64,000 nucleotides of DNA from Rotaria sp. Silwood1 (GCA_905250075.1 CAJNOP010000076.1:124001-188000), one strand, 5' to 3'; positions 35,059 through 50,700 are shown, counted from the first letter of the stretch. The notes: generated by a model from the letters alone, not told the origin. A program made the numbers and translations.

Positions 35059-36550
35059 TCAAACATAAGAAGCACAATGGTCTGATGTTGTTCGTGTTCC
35101 ATAAAGATTTTCAAAACGTTTTAAAGCTCCATCTGTATTCATATTATTTTCTATAAATCGTACATGTTTTGATGATAATTTTGGATTTGTTGTTGAAAGT
35201 GATGATGGATTAAGTAAAAGAAGATTATTCGATTGTTCAGATGACATATCACTCGAACAATAACATCCATCATCTGAACCAGTTTTTGTATCAATTGCAT
35301 TCGTTGATATTGGACTACTTGTTGTTGATGATGATGATTGTGGTATATGCAATGATGTATCATTATTATTTGAATTATTAACATTTTCAATTAATTCCGA
35401 TTGTCTTTTAAGTGGTAAATAATATGTATTTGGAAAGACATTCATTGTATCATAAAGAATCTAAAATATTGTCGCAATATGTTGCCTATATCATTTAACA
35501 AAAAAAATTGTCTTTTTTTGTTTGACTTACTGCTGCACGTTCAAAATGTAAATCATCTGTAATACGTGTAAATTCTCCATTAGCTGTATGTTGTTGAAGA
35601 TCATTCGATGATGTTGTTGATGATGTTGAACTAAAAGTTTTTTTTTCATTTAATATTGTATCAATATTATTATAATTTGTTGTTGTCATTGTTGTTGTTA
35701 AACTATTATCTTCTTTACATCGTTTAATTTTATATTTTATACAACATATTAAACATATAAATAATGATATAAATACAAATAAAATAGCTAGAATACCAGC
35801 AAGTATAAGAATATTTTGAGGATTTTGTTCAACATGTAACCATGATGATGTTGATGATAAAGAATTTTTTTTATGAATTGATGATATTAATTGTATTTGA
35901 ACTAATATTGTTGATGATAATGATGGTTTACCATGATCACGTGCAACAACAATTATTTCATAATTTTCATATGTATTTGTATTTTTAATACATTCAATTA
36001 AACCAGTTGTTTCATTAATATGAAATAAATCTTGATAATTTGATAAAGAATATGTTATTCGACTATTTTCACTATTTAATTCATCACAATCATATGCATT
36101 TATTAGAAAATTAGTTATATTAGGTATCATAGTTGTTTGATAAATTGTTTGATTAAATGATGGTATACAATCATTTATATCAAGTATATGAATACGTATT
36201 AATTTTGATATTTTTTCATAAGGTGGAATAAGATGTTGAGCATTAATAAAAAATTCATAGAAATTTTTACGTTCACGATCAAGTACTTTTGTTGTTATTA
36301 ATGAATATGATAAACCATTTGATTGAATTTTAAAATCTAGATCAGTTACATTTAATAACCATTCATTTGGAATAATATTTGTATCATTAACAATATTAAT
36401 AAATGCAATAAAACTTCCAGGACTTTTACCTTCAGTTATTTCTATTGATGAATCATTTAATGATTGATGAAAAAATTGTGGATAACGAATATCAATTGCA
36501 ATAGAATTAACAGAGGAAATTAAAATAAAAATGTATATTATTATCATCAT
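35059..36550 (-). CDS. Short two-repeat cadherin, type I membrane protein
   Basis: Two exons, 36550-35531 and 35460-35059, give 473 aa. Residues 1-17 are a signal peptide (MMIIIYIFILISSVNSIA). Two cadherin repeats follow: repeat 1 ends in LDRE (90-93) and the calcium-site motif DINDCIPSF (124-132); repeat 2 has AYDCDELNSENSRITYSL, HINETTGLIE and VVARDHGKPSL (201-211). A single membrane helix spans 247-270, then Cys and basic residues and a Ser/Thr/Asn-rich tail of about 200 residues. It is much shorter than Fat-like or protocadherin proteins, whose repeats number six or more. Its role is calcium-dependent adhesion or signalling by family; the ligand is unknown. The frame is open straight through the first exon. 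An AG acceptor lies 3 nt upstream of the start (36554-36555). Confidence 0.85.
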
Positions 36551-39500
36551 TATCTATAATATACGAAGAAAAACGACAATATATACATGTATATATGTGC
36601 TTTTGTTTCTTCTTTTGAACATGTATAGAAATGAGAGATGTGTATATAATATGTTCAGCGGTTTGCTCTATTCTTTCTCTCTCACTCTCGTTTTTTTTCT
36701 TTCTCTTTAACGAGAAATTCTCTCTTCTCTCTCTCTCTCTTTCTCTCTTTGACTTCTTATAGATGATCATCATCATCATCATCGATCAATCTTTCAGTTA
36801 AAAAAAAAAAAGAAATTTGTTCTTGTCCTAACCAATATTTGTTTTCTTCGTACAGAATCTCAAATATTGAAACATTCAAAAAAAAAAAAACAAAAGAAAA
36901 TGAGAAAAAAATTGTTTAAATTTTTTTTCCTTCTTCTTTGTCGCCTTCTTATCAACACTTGGCTAATTCGCACGATAAAAATATTGATGTAGGGAAACAT
37001 CTTGAGACACGACACACAACCAGACATCGTGCAGATGTGTGTTCATGTGTGTGTATCTAAAGATATCATGATCTTTTAATTCATCTAAGACCTTGCTTGA
37101 CTAATCTAACGACTTTGAAATTGATAGATGGGTGGAGAAAAGTAAGATCTTATTGTTAACAGAGTAATACCCGGGTATATTTCGACATTAGGCTCTTGTT
37201 AATCATATAATTGCTTTTCTCCTCATCTAACAAAAGCTTTAGGGAAAGAAGCAGACGAAAAAGGAAGACGATGATGGCGGCAGCTGGAACAATGCACAAG
37301 CTCATATATTTATATACATAAGAGAGGCTTCTGAGAATGTATGTATGAATATATGAGCATTTTATTGGGCACTTACTCGTATTCGATTCACATAGTATGT
37401 GTTGTAGAACTGATGACAACTTGAAATGATCGACATTCGATCCATCTTTCTCCTATTCAGTTTTATTCTCTTATCGCACGCATGTAATGAGCTGTTCGAT
37501 TGTATAGATGAGTATGAAAAGGTCTCACGCCAGGTTATCATCCGTGAATAATTCACTCGGCAATGTGTATAAGTGGATCGATATCATCCTGTGTGTCAAC
37601 CTCATTAGACATTAACGGGTAGGAAAGAGAAAACAAACTTAACAACGAACATTCATTCGAATGATAATTCCATTTGCACGCTGCTAAACTAAGATGAAAC
37701 ATATATATACATACATTATTTTTTAGCAGCTTTATTTAGAACATGAATAAGAAAATAGAAAAGAGTGATGCAATTTAATTTTTTTTCTCCTATTCGTAAT
37801 GTTTTTTTTCTTCGGGTATAAGAGATGAGCTCATTACATTATGTTTTCACTAGAGAGTTTCTTTTTTTTTTTTTCTTGCTACATATATATGTTACAAATA
37901 AGATTAGATATTCATTCTGAACAATCTCTTTAAAAATAGAAAATGATTGACTTAAGGCGGTTGTCTCCGCCCATAGGATCTATTTCGTTTTTCTTACTTT
38001 ATTTGCTTCATAATTTTGTGAGATTGATATGAGATGAAGCAAGTATAAGAGAGTAGTTTGAACAGCGATTAACATTGATGATAATAATAAACTCTGTCTT
38101 TACCTACTTTACTGATCCCATATATACACTAGAATATAGTGCACTTGACAATTGCCTTGCAATGTTGTTAACGATGTATAAAAAAAAAAAAGAAAACGAA
38201 TTGTTTACATTCGATCTCAATCAACTTGAATATGATGTCGGCGCCTCAAGGTCATCGAATAGATAAACCAGTCTCGATTCGTCATATTAAATGACAAAAC
38301 ATCATCTTATGTTTTGAATGATCCTTTTTTTTGTCCACCCCATTTCTCTCGCTCACTCTCACTCTCTCTCTCTCTCTCTTTTATTCTTTGTCTCATACTC
38401 AATCATTCACATCCATATACTCCCTTTCAAGTGAGTGTGAAAATGAATCAAAAAAGGAAATCCTGAATCGATCGATCGATCTATCGTTTCATTGTATTGT
38501 CATCAATTTTTACTTTACATATATATATGTATGCTTGGAGCAACAAAATAAATTAACAAAGCACAGCTTGGGTACAAGGCGGCAAACATTAACAATAGAA
38601 CAAGTTGTGAAATCGCAGAATTTTTTGGACACGCGTCAATAGACTTGCGTAGAATTAAAAAATAAAAAAAGAAAAGAATAAGTGACCAGACGGTTCTTCT
38701 TATCGATGATCATTTCTCATGGGTACATTTTCTTTGTATTATGTGTTCACACACACGTTAGATTGACAGACTATTTGGCACAGTCTCATTCCTTTTGTGT
38801 TTCATCTTTATTCAAGAGTTAATTGTTCTTTCTGAAGTCTAGTCACCGTCACGAGCATGATTGTATACATATTGTGATGTGTGTTCATTGATGGTCAACA
38901 CACCTTTCATTAAATGTATCGGAAGAACGAACGGCACGTCTTCACATAACTTAACTGGTGTTGCATACTAAAATTTTTATTTGATTGTCTAACTGTCACT
39001 AGTAACGCATTTGACCAGCAGCCTGAAGGTGTGATGTAATGATGGATGCCCGCCTGCTAAGATAATGTTACTCGATTAGTCGAACCCTATGTAACTATTA
39101 TAAAAAGGCAAATGACATTTGAACAGTCACTTTTTCTTCTTCCTTTTTTTTTCTTACACTGTCTGGCTCTAATTTTTTTTTTCTTTATTACGAACGCTGA
39201 TTATCTTTCAAATTTATAACCAGGAAATGCATTGACCCGAACATGACAAGACGGTGCTAGTTTCTTTTCTCCTTTTTTTTTTTGTTTCAATCTTATGGTA
39301 TACATAGAGCAATATAAAACTATTCACGTCATTGTGAATGACCATTGCAATTAATTAATCATTTTCTCTATGTAATCATCAACGTCATATGTGCGTGCTT
39401 ATTCTTGTGAGTTATTCCTTTGGATATAGTATGTCATCAGGCCAAAACTGAATGGATATGATCTCACAATATGATATATATGTATATATGTGTGTTCATA

Positions 39501-41791
39501 TCATTCAAAATTAGTTATCAGCAAACAACATATAAGCAGTCAACCCTCACGAACATATCTCATTAGTAATAACACGAAATAGTCGACAGGTGAATGTCTA
39601 AAGGTTTATTATCATCGTCATCATAAAACATTAAAAAAATTACTTTAAAAATATTCTTAACCGACATAAGCATCTTAAAAGACCTCTCGGATGAATAATA
39701 CGGAAATGAAAGAAGAGAAGAAGTATGCAATATAGAACAAAAAAAAAAGTAGGAAAAGGTGATGAAATGTCCAGACTATCTAACACAAGAAGCAGACAGA
39801 ATGAAAAGCAATTAGGCGAAAAGAAATTATATGCATGACGTAAAAGTTGAATACATAAAAAAGAAAAATTGACAAAGAGAGTGAGAGAAAGAAAGTACTT
39901 GAACTAAAAAAAGAACGGATTAAAATATTGCACAAGATAGATCCTAGTTTCATCTCTTCTAATCTTTCAAGAATTGAACATGTAAAAGAAAATTTAATGA
40001 CACATGATCAAATGTTTTGATTAAGGATAAAACCAAAAAGAAAAAGAAAAAGATGCAAAAGCATAATCTTCTTTTCTCTTATTTACGGTATACTTAAAAA
40101 AAAATGAACGAAAATCAAATCTTTTCACACATTGAAATATTTATTTATCTGTGTAATAAAATTTCTATAATTATCAAAATATTGATTTATTTAGCATATA
40201 CATGCGAATATAATTTGTGATCTAGTTAATCGGTCCGTTTTGTGTCTCTATTGACTTTTTACTATGCCAATCACGTTTTGATGACCTTCGTTTAATCTTT
40301 AGAAGAATAAAAACATCGACAAATTATAACAATTGACATTTTTTTGCTCATTTGCACGAGTCTAAATGTCAACATAACGACTATTTACTAAGTGCTAATA
40401 AATGATAAATTCCTTTTTTTTTTTTTTATGAACTCATCTGATTTCTTACACTTATATCTAATAAAATTATGTAGATTTTCATCCCGCCCGAATTTCTATC
40501 TATACATGCATTCATTATCTTCAAACGAGCAATACCAATTGAGACAAGAGAGGTGCGACACGCTTACATATATATATATATACACTTACAGAAAATTGGT
40601 GGAACATGTTTCCGCACATTTGAAGCTATATCAAACGATAGCGGCGACAACAGCGGATAGCTAAGAGAGTAATTTCCATATGGAGATTAACTCTACTGTA
40701 TGAATGTCGCTTCCAAGCTGGTGTGCACAGAGCAATTGGTAGTGATTACGAAACTACTAGTAGTAGGACTAACATATTGTGTTGTTCTTTTATTAATATA
40801 TTATGTATTACAGTCGTACAATTCACATTACTAATTATATCTATATCGTTATCACACAATGATGTGCAACAACAAAAAAAAAAAAAAAAGAAAACAAAGA
40901 AAAATCATTTGTCAATCATGAAAAAAAAAAGAATGATTTCTTTCTTTTGTATTGCATAAGACAATACATTAAAGAAGAAAGAAATCGACCTCGTACACAA
41001 CAGGTGGTCAGCATTTTTTTTTTTGATGAAATCATTTACATTTTAAATTGATTTTCTTTTTTTCTTTTTTTTTATAAACGAAACAGCTGGGTTCAAAAAT
41101 GATTATGATGTCATGTGTTGTTTTTTGTCTTTCGAAGCTTTTATAAAGCTACTTGTCAGAGATTTTGTCAAGCTCAGTATATCAATTGGTAAAATATGAA
41201 ACATAACATTTCATAGTGTTACGATAACAATAGAAGGACGTGTGTCTGCCTTTCAATACATGTATCAAGTTCTATGTCTCTACAGACAATAATTGTCACT
41301 TATGAGGTGTGTATATATGTATGTGATACAGACCGATTACGCTTATGAACGCGTCTCGCCATGCTGTTCCTTGGTATATATATAAGCATCAAGTTGTCGA
41401 ATGTAAAACAACAATAGGAACATTTGTACCTCTTCACTTTTGATAAGAGAAAGGTGCGGCATAGTACCGATCGATTTTCGATAGGGATGAAATGCATCAC
41501 TTGAGTATAAGTAAACTAAAGGCGTGAATAAAAAAAAATGCGAGCACTCACTCAATCGCCATCATCACGAATAGATATTCAATTTCTATTCTCACATTAT
41601 ATATGATGAATAATAACACTTGCATGGCTTTTAGACTGTTCTTTATTTTGTTCGAATAATATTCTCAAGATTGATGATCACTAAATAAAATTTCATGATT
41701 ATAAAGAACTAAAATCATAAGACATGTTTTTTTCTTCTTCTTTATTTATAAATTTAAATGTGCTAATAACAATAACAGAAAAAAAAATAAT
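36551..41791. other. Large gene-free interval upstream of the cadherin
   Basis: 5.2 kb between the cadherin start and the 3' end of the macroglobulin gene. It contains CT-rich microsatellites (36665-36750, 38345-38385), a (GATC)n-like patch at 38469-38483, many A/T homopolymers and AT-repeats (39475-39490, 40569-40582). The minus-strand frame at 36507-36782 is a CT-repeat artefact. Nothing else was recognised; the cadherin promoter probably lies at its left end. Confidence 0.5.
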
Positions 41792-44700
41792 TTAACAATT
41801 ATACAAAAACGACTGAAAAACAACACAGAAAATGATTGTCAACAAATAAATTCCAATTCTAGGGCCTATAGCATAATAAGGACAATATGGACATTGATAT
41901 GAACCACATACATCACAAATATCAAGACCAAAAAGTGTACGTAAAGTGTACATTGATCGATTAGCACTCCCTATACAAGAAATAAAATGAAAATTGTATA
42001 AAATTTAACTGATCAATAAGAATTTTACATGGTTCATGCCATTCATATGCTTTCATTTCATAATAACGTGTCATATTAGCAACAGGTATAAAACGTTTAA
42101 GTTCAAATTGCCAACAAATCGGAGTTGTATCAAACTAAATGAAATATGAATTTTATTCTATAGAGAAATAAATTTCTGATGAATTTTACAAATTCAAAAA
42201 GAAAATTAAGTGAATTTGGATAATTTTCAGCATCACGAAGATTTCTTACAATACCAAATCCAACTAGATCTTTAAGAAAACGTTCTTCAATTCGATAACC
42301 TGTTGGAATTTCAATAGTAAATATTGACCAACCAGATCGATGAGCTTTTATAGGACCTGGTAACCATCTATTTTTAATTAAAAATTCTAGTAAAAATATA
42401 TTGTTTCTCATTTCAAATAATTGATTACATACGTAACACATGGTTCATATAATAAATAACTAAAATTATATTTTTGTGATAGATGAACATTTAATGATAA
42501 ATGAAATGCTTGATATGGAATTGGACGAATAAGTTCAGGAAATTCAACATTGGCCGAAACTGTCATCTATAAAAACATAAATATTTAATTGTTTTTCATA
42601 TGAACATTTTAAGAATTCGTTAACTATGTAGAATTATTAATTATATCAATCTAAGTATTTTATTTTTATTTATCTTACTTGAATAAGTGTATGTCCTATT
42701 CCATATGTATCAATAAAGAGTCTTCCATAAACTGAATTTATGTCATATTTTTGTAGATCAATAATATTTTCATCATTAATTACAAAAGGTTCACCTTTTT
42801 GAGCTATATCATTTGTTGGTCGTAAATTTATATGTAAATTATATTGTTGAATTGTAAATCCATGTCGAATAGCATAATAAACAAGAGATTTCAAAGCAAA
42901 AAATGAATCATAACTTGAACACCAACCAGCAACAAAATTTCGTCGTGTTTGTAACCAATTTACAATTGTTCTTCCTAATAATGTTTGTGCACGATAGATA
43001 TATGTTAATAATGCAAAAGATGTTGATGAAATAGCATGTGCTTCTAATTCTGATTCCGATTTTGGTAACAAATGTTCAGTTACAGTTCCATATCCAATTC
43101 TATTCGATGGTAAATCAACATTTGACCAATACATACCATCAGCATCTTAGAAGAACAACAGAATTAAAAATTTTCGATAATAAAAATTATAATTTTACTT
43201 TTTCGATATCGTTTAATTAACATATTAAAAGCATTATCTTTTTCAGGACTATTGACAATATGTAATGCATATGTTGTTATTGCTAATTCAAATGAATCTT
43301 CAATCATCTAAAAAAAAATATGTTTTGAAAAAAGAAACAGACTAAATAGATTTTTGAATAGAAGAAGAAAAAAAAATACTTTTCACATACACGATAATAT
43401 TTTTCAAGCCAAATTCGACCACGATCAATAGCATCAGTCATATCCTCTTTAATTAATCCATTTATATCTGTATTCATTTTTAATGCAATTAATGCTTGAG
43501 CTGTTAATGATAAGTTTAATGGTATATTTGTATCAATCGAATGTAATAGAGACTAAATTTAGAAATATATAAATAAATAAAATCGAAATCATTTTTTTAT
43601 GAAATTTTTTACTTGAAATTTTTCTCGATCAAGGATATTACTATGTTCTCCCCATGAACCTTCAGGGGTTTGATGTGTTATAATCCATTTGGATGATTTC
43701 GCACGTACACGTGGATCTATAAAAAGATTATATTCTTCCCATTCCGCTTGTGCTGCATCTTTTAACGCAATCAATACCCATGATGTTAACCTTAAACAAT
43801 TGAATTATGATATTAAAAAAATGCACATATTATATTTGTTATTCTTATTTACCATACACTAGTTTCATTTTTCCAACCAAAATTACTAAATGCACCATCA
43901 TGTATACCCATATCTGATCCATCATCAAAATAAAATGCCATTAAACGATTATATTCTAATAAATAATTCATTTTTTTTGTTCATCTTCTATAGAATAACT
44001 AATGAGTATTACCTATATTAGCAAGATCAAGTAATTGATAAAGTTTATCGTAATCGAAACTTTTTGCACCATGACCTTGTCTCAAATAAATTATATCATA
44101 AACCATAGATGAAAAACCGATTAATGCACCTTCAGCAGGTGCAACTGTTTTATAGATAAGATTATCTGATGTAAGTGGTGCATCTTGTCCTGCCCAAAAA
44201 TATGGTCCAGCAACATCACCTATTAATTCAATAATTACGGAAAGGAAAATTTTTATTTTTATTTTATTGATTTACCTGACATATAAACAGTAGCTGTTGC
44301 TGAACCAGGTACATAAATAAAATAATTTTTTAATGGTAATATATAATTTTCTGGTATAATAATATCAAATTCAAGCATTTGTCGAGGTGTATGTTCAAGT
44401 GAAAATAATGTTGATGTCGAATAATAATTTATTATTCCTTCGTACTTAATAGAAGCAAAAACAAAAAAATAATTTAATATTCAATTTTTATTCAATATAA
44501 TAAATCATACCACAACAGTGATTGATTGTGTAGAAATATCTCGTTTAACTCCTGTTATACCTTCAATAGTAACATCAATTTTTCCAGCTCTTAATGGTAA
44601 TATTGGAATATAGATACGTCTTGAACTACTTGGATAAAGCTGAAAATATTGAAAAGTCTTTTGTTTTTTTAAGAATTAAATAAATAAGATTTCTTTTTTT

Positions 44701-47700
44701 TTACAATAAGAAGTACATGATGTTGTCCTTGAGATGTTCGTGGTGCAAACGAAGACACTTGTCCATGTTGATCAAGATTAACAAAACGATAATCTGGTGA
44801 AGCATGTAATATAATTAAAGCCTAGATAAAGAAAATGTTTATTGAAAATTTTTTTATTTATTTCAAAAGTCGATTGATTAATAACTTCAATACGATGTCT
44901 TTGAAAATTAAATACATCAACACGAACACCTATTTGTTCACCGAGTCGAACTGTTGGTGGAATTTCAACAACAATAAAAAATTGTCTTGTACCTTCAAAC
45001 TAGAAAAATAAAATGAATATTTCAAAAAAAAACAAAATAAAATCATTTTACTATAACAACATTAGACAAAACTGAAAGACCGTTTTGTTGACTAATTGAA
45101 AATGCTGAAACAATCCAAGTACCAATGACATGAGGAACATCAACAGTTAATTGAGCTCGACCATCTGGATAAGATGAAACAGATTCCCAAGCAAATGACA
45201 ATGCAAAAAAACGTTCCCAATATGGCCATAAGCGTTTATTAATTGGTGTAAATAATGGTCCGGGTTTTTCAGGACCTACCATAAAAAAAAGATTTGTTTT
45301 TTCTTTTTGGTTTTAAATACATACAATCAAGTTCATCAGCTCCATCTAAACAATTAAAAACTCCATCACATTTTTCACTAATTGTATAACATGATCCATC
45401 ATTACAAGTAAATCGATTTCCTAATTCCATACAAAATTTTTCTTCTTCTTCTTCATTAATAACGATTTCTATATCAGTTAATAGAAAAAGACCAGCTGAA
45501 CGAAATGCTCGATATGCATTAGCGGCAATCGATTGTCCTACACGATAAACTTTTTCTGATGGTGTTAAAAAATTCGAATACCATGTTATATTTGGACTTG
45601 GATGAGCTGCTATATCATATTCATATAATTCATTATAAATCTATTGATTATCGAATAAAGTTTTATTAGATTTATTTCAATGTATTTAGATAAGAATTGA
45701 CAAACAATAAGACTTGTAAATGTTTAATCTAATCATATCTTCGAAAAAATTTATGCATGACATTGAGTTATAGTTTTCCTTTGATCATACTTTAACCATT
45801 CATCAGTATTAACTCAATTTGGGATGAAAAGAAACAAGGACATGATATATTCATTGTCTTTTTCTCTATAAAAAATCATTCAATCTCAACTAAGGATTTA
45901 GAAACCTATCTAAATAGCGGTAAGATCGTTCCGTTATCATTTCTGTCGGCATCGGGAACAAATTTTTGTTTTGACCGAGACTCACTATCTTTCTTGGTTG
46001 AAATCGGAGGAAAATCCAAGTTTTTAGCTAGAACCAGGATCAGATCCAACACTTTCATTAGGAACAATACTTTTTATAGTCTTGTAAAACTTGCGTCGAA
46101 TATCATGTTGTCATGACAAATATTTTTTATACAATCATGAGAAGGTGATCCCGATTCTAGTGGAATCGAAACCAAAAAACGATTAGTCTCGGTTATTTCT
46201 AAGAATAGTTGTTAATATAATAAAATTTTGATTACATACATCCATTTCAAGTAGATCATTTCCACCATATAATTGATATTGAGCATATTCAGTTCCGGCA
46301 AATGCAACTCTTGCTTGTGCAGGTCCATAAGCAAGTAATTCAACTGTTTCACCAGTTAAATCTTTTCTTTGATTTATTGTTAAATTAAGTACAACAGTAT
46401 CCGATGTAATAATAACATGAAAATGATTAACATCAGCTACAAGTTCACCTGTAACATCGATAAAGTAGGCAAGAATATGTGCTGATGGAGCCATACGACG
46501 TGTTACAGCAACATAAAATGTTTGTTGACGTAATCCACGCATTTGAATTGTATCTGTATAAACAATACGACTTGCTGAAATGATCTAATCAAAGAAGAAA
46601 AAAAAAAAAACTAGATTCTAAAAATTTCAGTACGAAAATTTACATGATAATGAACTTGTTCACAATAACGACTAACATTAACTGTAAAAATCATATAATT
46701 ATCTATCTAAAAACAAAAATCATTAGATATGAATATTTTTTATTAAGAAAATAAATTGAATTAAATTATACTCGAGGTTCTAATGTACTTGTTGTAATTT
46801 GAATGTATGATTGACTTGGTGATCGATAACGAACAGAACGTTGTTCAATAAATGCTGTTTGAATAAATTCATTATTAACAAATAATTCAGCCTAAATAAC
46901 AAAAAAAGATAATTTATAAATAATCGAAATCCAAAAACGAAAAAAACAAAAGAACATAATAGATTTTACTCGAATAGACATATACATTGTTTGATTTTGA
47001 TTTGGAATAATAAACTCATGTCGTACAATAGAATCATCAGGTATTGGATAATCAATTGAAGCAGGTGATAAACCAGTATCAAAATTAGTTTGTATACGTA
47101 CATAAGTCGTATTACGATCAAAATTAGCAGCTTGAAATCGACTTTGATCACCATTAAGTACAGCAATCTTCAAAAAAAAAAAACAAAAACAATATAAAAA
47201 ATAATTTAATTCATTGAAGTTATCTTACATTAGCAGTATACGACATTGCAGGTTTAAATACACCTGATTGTCTATTAAGAAATTTAATACGATATTCTGT
47301 TTTATAAAATGATGTAAGAAAAGAGGAATTTGTTGTTTCATTCCATATTGGATCATATATAGTTGCGGTAAATATTAGTTCACGATTTGTTAAATCACCA
47401 AATTCTTGACTTGCTTCTGACATTGGTATAATAAAATCCGCACGACCATCAAACTATTACACGATTCAAAATAAAAAAGAACACTGTCAGTTTTTGAATA
47501 ACTTTTAATGAGAATAAAATAGAGATCTGCTGTTTTCACTATTCAAGAAAGACGATACAAGGAGCTAACGACATACATCGAAATTCGATTGGTTAGAAAT
47601 TGACACATAAGGTGAGTTTTTTTGATAGAGATTCTCGAAAATAATATTCTGAAACTGTTTCCTTTTTGATTTAGACTTTTAATAAAACTAATCGATAAGA

Positions 47701-50700
47701 AATTTCTTTTCTTTCGATCCACATAAGATCAATATTTCTCGCATGTTCCGTTCGATAGCGATAAGGCTTTTCCTTGAACTTCTGCTATCAGTCATTTGAC
47801 CTGTGACCATCAGAAAAAATGTCTAGACTGCGGTAATTCATCATGTTGAGTCGAACGATGATATTTGTTTTTAGCTTCGAAATTATTTGACATTCTCATC
47901 TTAATATTTTCCGAAAAGCGACTTCTAGATAGTATCGAGTCTTATTGTGGAATTTCAATAATATTGATATAATAGAGTCAGATCAATTTGACCCTAAGAG
48001 CAAATATTAGTATTCAATTCACCACAGTATATAGCTCTTATCTAGCTGCTTCTCTGACGATCACAGGTCAAACGGTGGAAATCAAAGCTTTCAGGTAAAG
48101 GTTCATAATTTTCTCGAACGAAACATCTTAGAAATTTTTGCTTTGTGCCGATCGAAAGGAAAAAATTTTTTCTATCGATTAGTTTTATTAATATTATAAA
48201 TTAGTAGGAAAATAGCTTCAGAATAGTGTTTTTAAAAGTTTCCATCAAGAACTCACTAAATGGATCGATTACTGAGTAATCAAATTTCGATATACTTTTA
48301 TGACGCCGAGTTTTCTTCCTTGAATAGTGAAAATCGTAGATCTCTATCTTGTTTCTATCAAAAGTTGTTCAAAATATCCATTTTTACTTATCTGTCATAA
48401 CTTACTGGTTTATAATCATAATCCAGTTTTGGTCCTGGTGCATCCGGTACTGGAATAATATTTACTGCTGGTTCAAAACTGTCATCCATATTTTTTAAAC
48501 GTACTGTTAATCTCATTAAACCTTGAACGCCACGTCCAGTCGTATAACTAAATCAAACAGCACATAATATCTTTTTTTTTAAGAGGCATTGTCAATATAT
48601 ACCAACAGAAGAAAATTGTTTAACACAGCAGAAATGATTTCCCACCCCCCCCCCCCCCTCACAAAATCAAGCAGAAATGTCTTCTTAATGTTATCATAGT
48701 TTATCTATCAAATCTTACTCTATAATTTATTAGATAGAAAATAAAAAAAATCTAATATTGACTACATCATCATCACTCTAAACTGAAAATTCAGCTTTGC
48801 TTGAACAAATTTTGAATTCAACTGCAGATAACTTCATATAATAAAACAATTAAAATCTGAATACAATACCTATACTTGTTATTCAACAACATCTGTTTAT
48901 TTCACTTAACCATTTAAAATACAAAAAATTTTAACCTATTCATCTATATTTGTATAATCACCTCGCTTTGAATGACATTTTGTCAAACAACTAAACTTTT
49001 ATTGGCTTTTACACGAACATTGTTTTGTAGCACATTTGTCTATAAAATTTCATGTATGATCATTTGCAATGATAAGCACGGCAAAGGTTTTTATAGTTCA
49101 AATCAGATCAAAAGTTACTATTTATTCTCTTTTAGTCACTTCTAAGTAGAGCTTTTTTTGTCATGTACTTAACATGTATCAACTTCAAGATATGCCCATG
49201 TCACATGGATTTCTGTCCCAAGATTATCAAATATTTCATGAAAATGAAAAAGAAAGTTAGACTAGAGTATTCTTATCTCAAATACATGAAAGTATTTCTG
49301 TTTCTTTGTTTCTATTCTAATAATTAGTTCTAATTTCGTGACTTAATCTTGCCCATCTCTGATCAATTGTTGAATTTGATTCAAATATCTTTTACATTAG
49401 ACTCTTATGCATATATCTATATTTAAACCACTCATTGACAGGTTCGATACGGTTACAGTTTTCTCTTTTCCAGTTCGAACTAACGATTATCTAGTCAATA
49501 TTAGAATTCTAGGTTTGCTTATGACATGTTTAAAGTCTTTTGTTTTATTTCTTTTTGTTATGTATAAATTTATGTACAGTGAAGCATTTTCTTCATCAAC
49601 GAATACTATTTTCTACATTAACTTGTTCTATTGTCTATTACAATATTTGAAATAAAAAATTAACATACTTTGCTGTAACAATTCCATTAATAGTTGGTGA
49701 TTCCATATTAATAAAAAATGGTAATGATACATTAACTTCAATTTTTTTCTGTACTATATAGAATAGAGAAAAAGAAAATATCAAAATTATAATAATAAAA
49801 ATAATTATTCTTACAAAAAAAATCAACTAAAAATGTTTTTTCTGCTGCTGATTGTTGAGCTTCACAACGAATTTTATATGTACCAAAAGCAATAAATGAC
49901 GCAAATTTATATTCTAATTCAACATATCCTTCAAAGAAAAAAAAAAAAAAAATAAATAAATAATTAATAAATTATTTTTTGATCTTAAAAAAAATAAAAT
50001 AAAATAAACCCCATGTTGTTTGTAAATTAAGCCAACGTCTTAAAATATTATTCATTGGACCCTAAAATTAAATCTTATATATAAGTATTTAATCTTTTTC
50101 ATCTTTTACTTACTATAACATAAACATTAACTGTACTAAAATAGCCACGTAAATCTGAATAAACTGGAATACATCGAAATCTAACTATAAGTACATAGAA
50201 TTTTATTTTTATTTATAGTTTTCTTTTATATTTTACCTAGTTGATCATGTCTATACATTGGTTTTTCTAATTGAATAAATATTGATAGAGATTTTGCATG
50301 AAAAATTACATTTGTTTCATTATAAAATACAACATCACCATCTGGTAATGTTCCTCGAACATAGATTGTATAAGAACCATTCGGTGCATTTTGTGGTACT
50401 TGAAATATAATTGCCGTTGGAATTTGTGGTATTAAACGTTCTTCATTTGATGCTATTTCATCATTTTGATTGAATAATGAAACAGCAACATTTGTTGATG
50501 TCCATTGATCATTTAAAATTGTTACCCAAACAGAAACAATATCTGAAGGACGAACTAATTTAGGACCAACAATCATATAATTTCTGAATAAACAAAAATG
50601 ATCGATTTAAAAATAAAAATAAAAAACAAAGTAAATGATACATACGATTCAAGTTTACGATGAGCATTTGTTGAAAGTATTCGTCGTGGTTCATATCTAT

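Noticed and set aside
36507-36782. Minus frame of 91 codons upstream of the cadherin
   Set aside because: Consists mostly of a CT/GA repeat (RERERERR); it is 5' flank of the cadherin gene.
43956-44012. Alternative acceptor at about 43993 for exon 20 of the macroglobulin gene
   Set aside because: It leads to an in-frame TGA; the acceptor at 43956-43957 keeps the frame and the helical-domain alignment.
45643-46239. The 600-nt intron 12 of the macroglobulin gene as another foldback element
   Set aside because: Long for this gene, but I could not find matching inverted ends.
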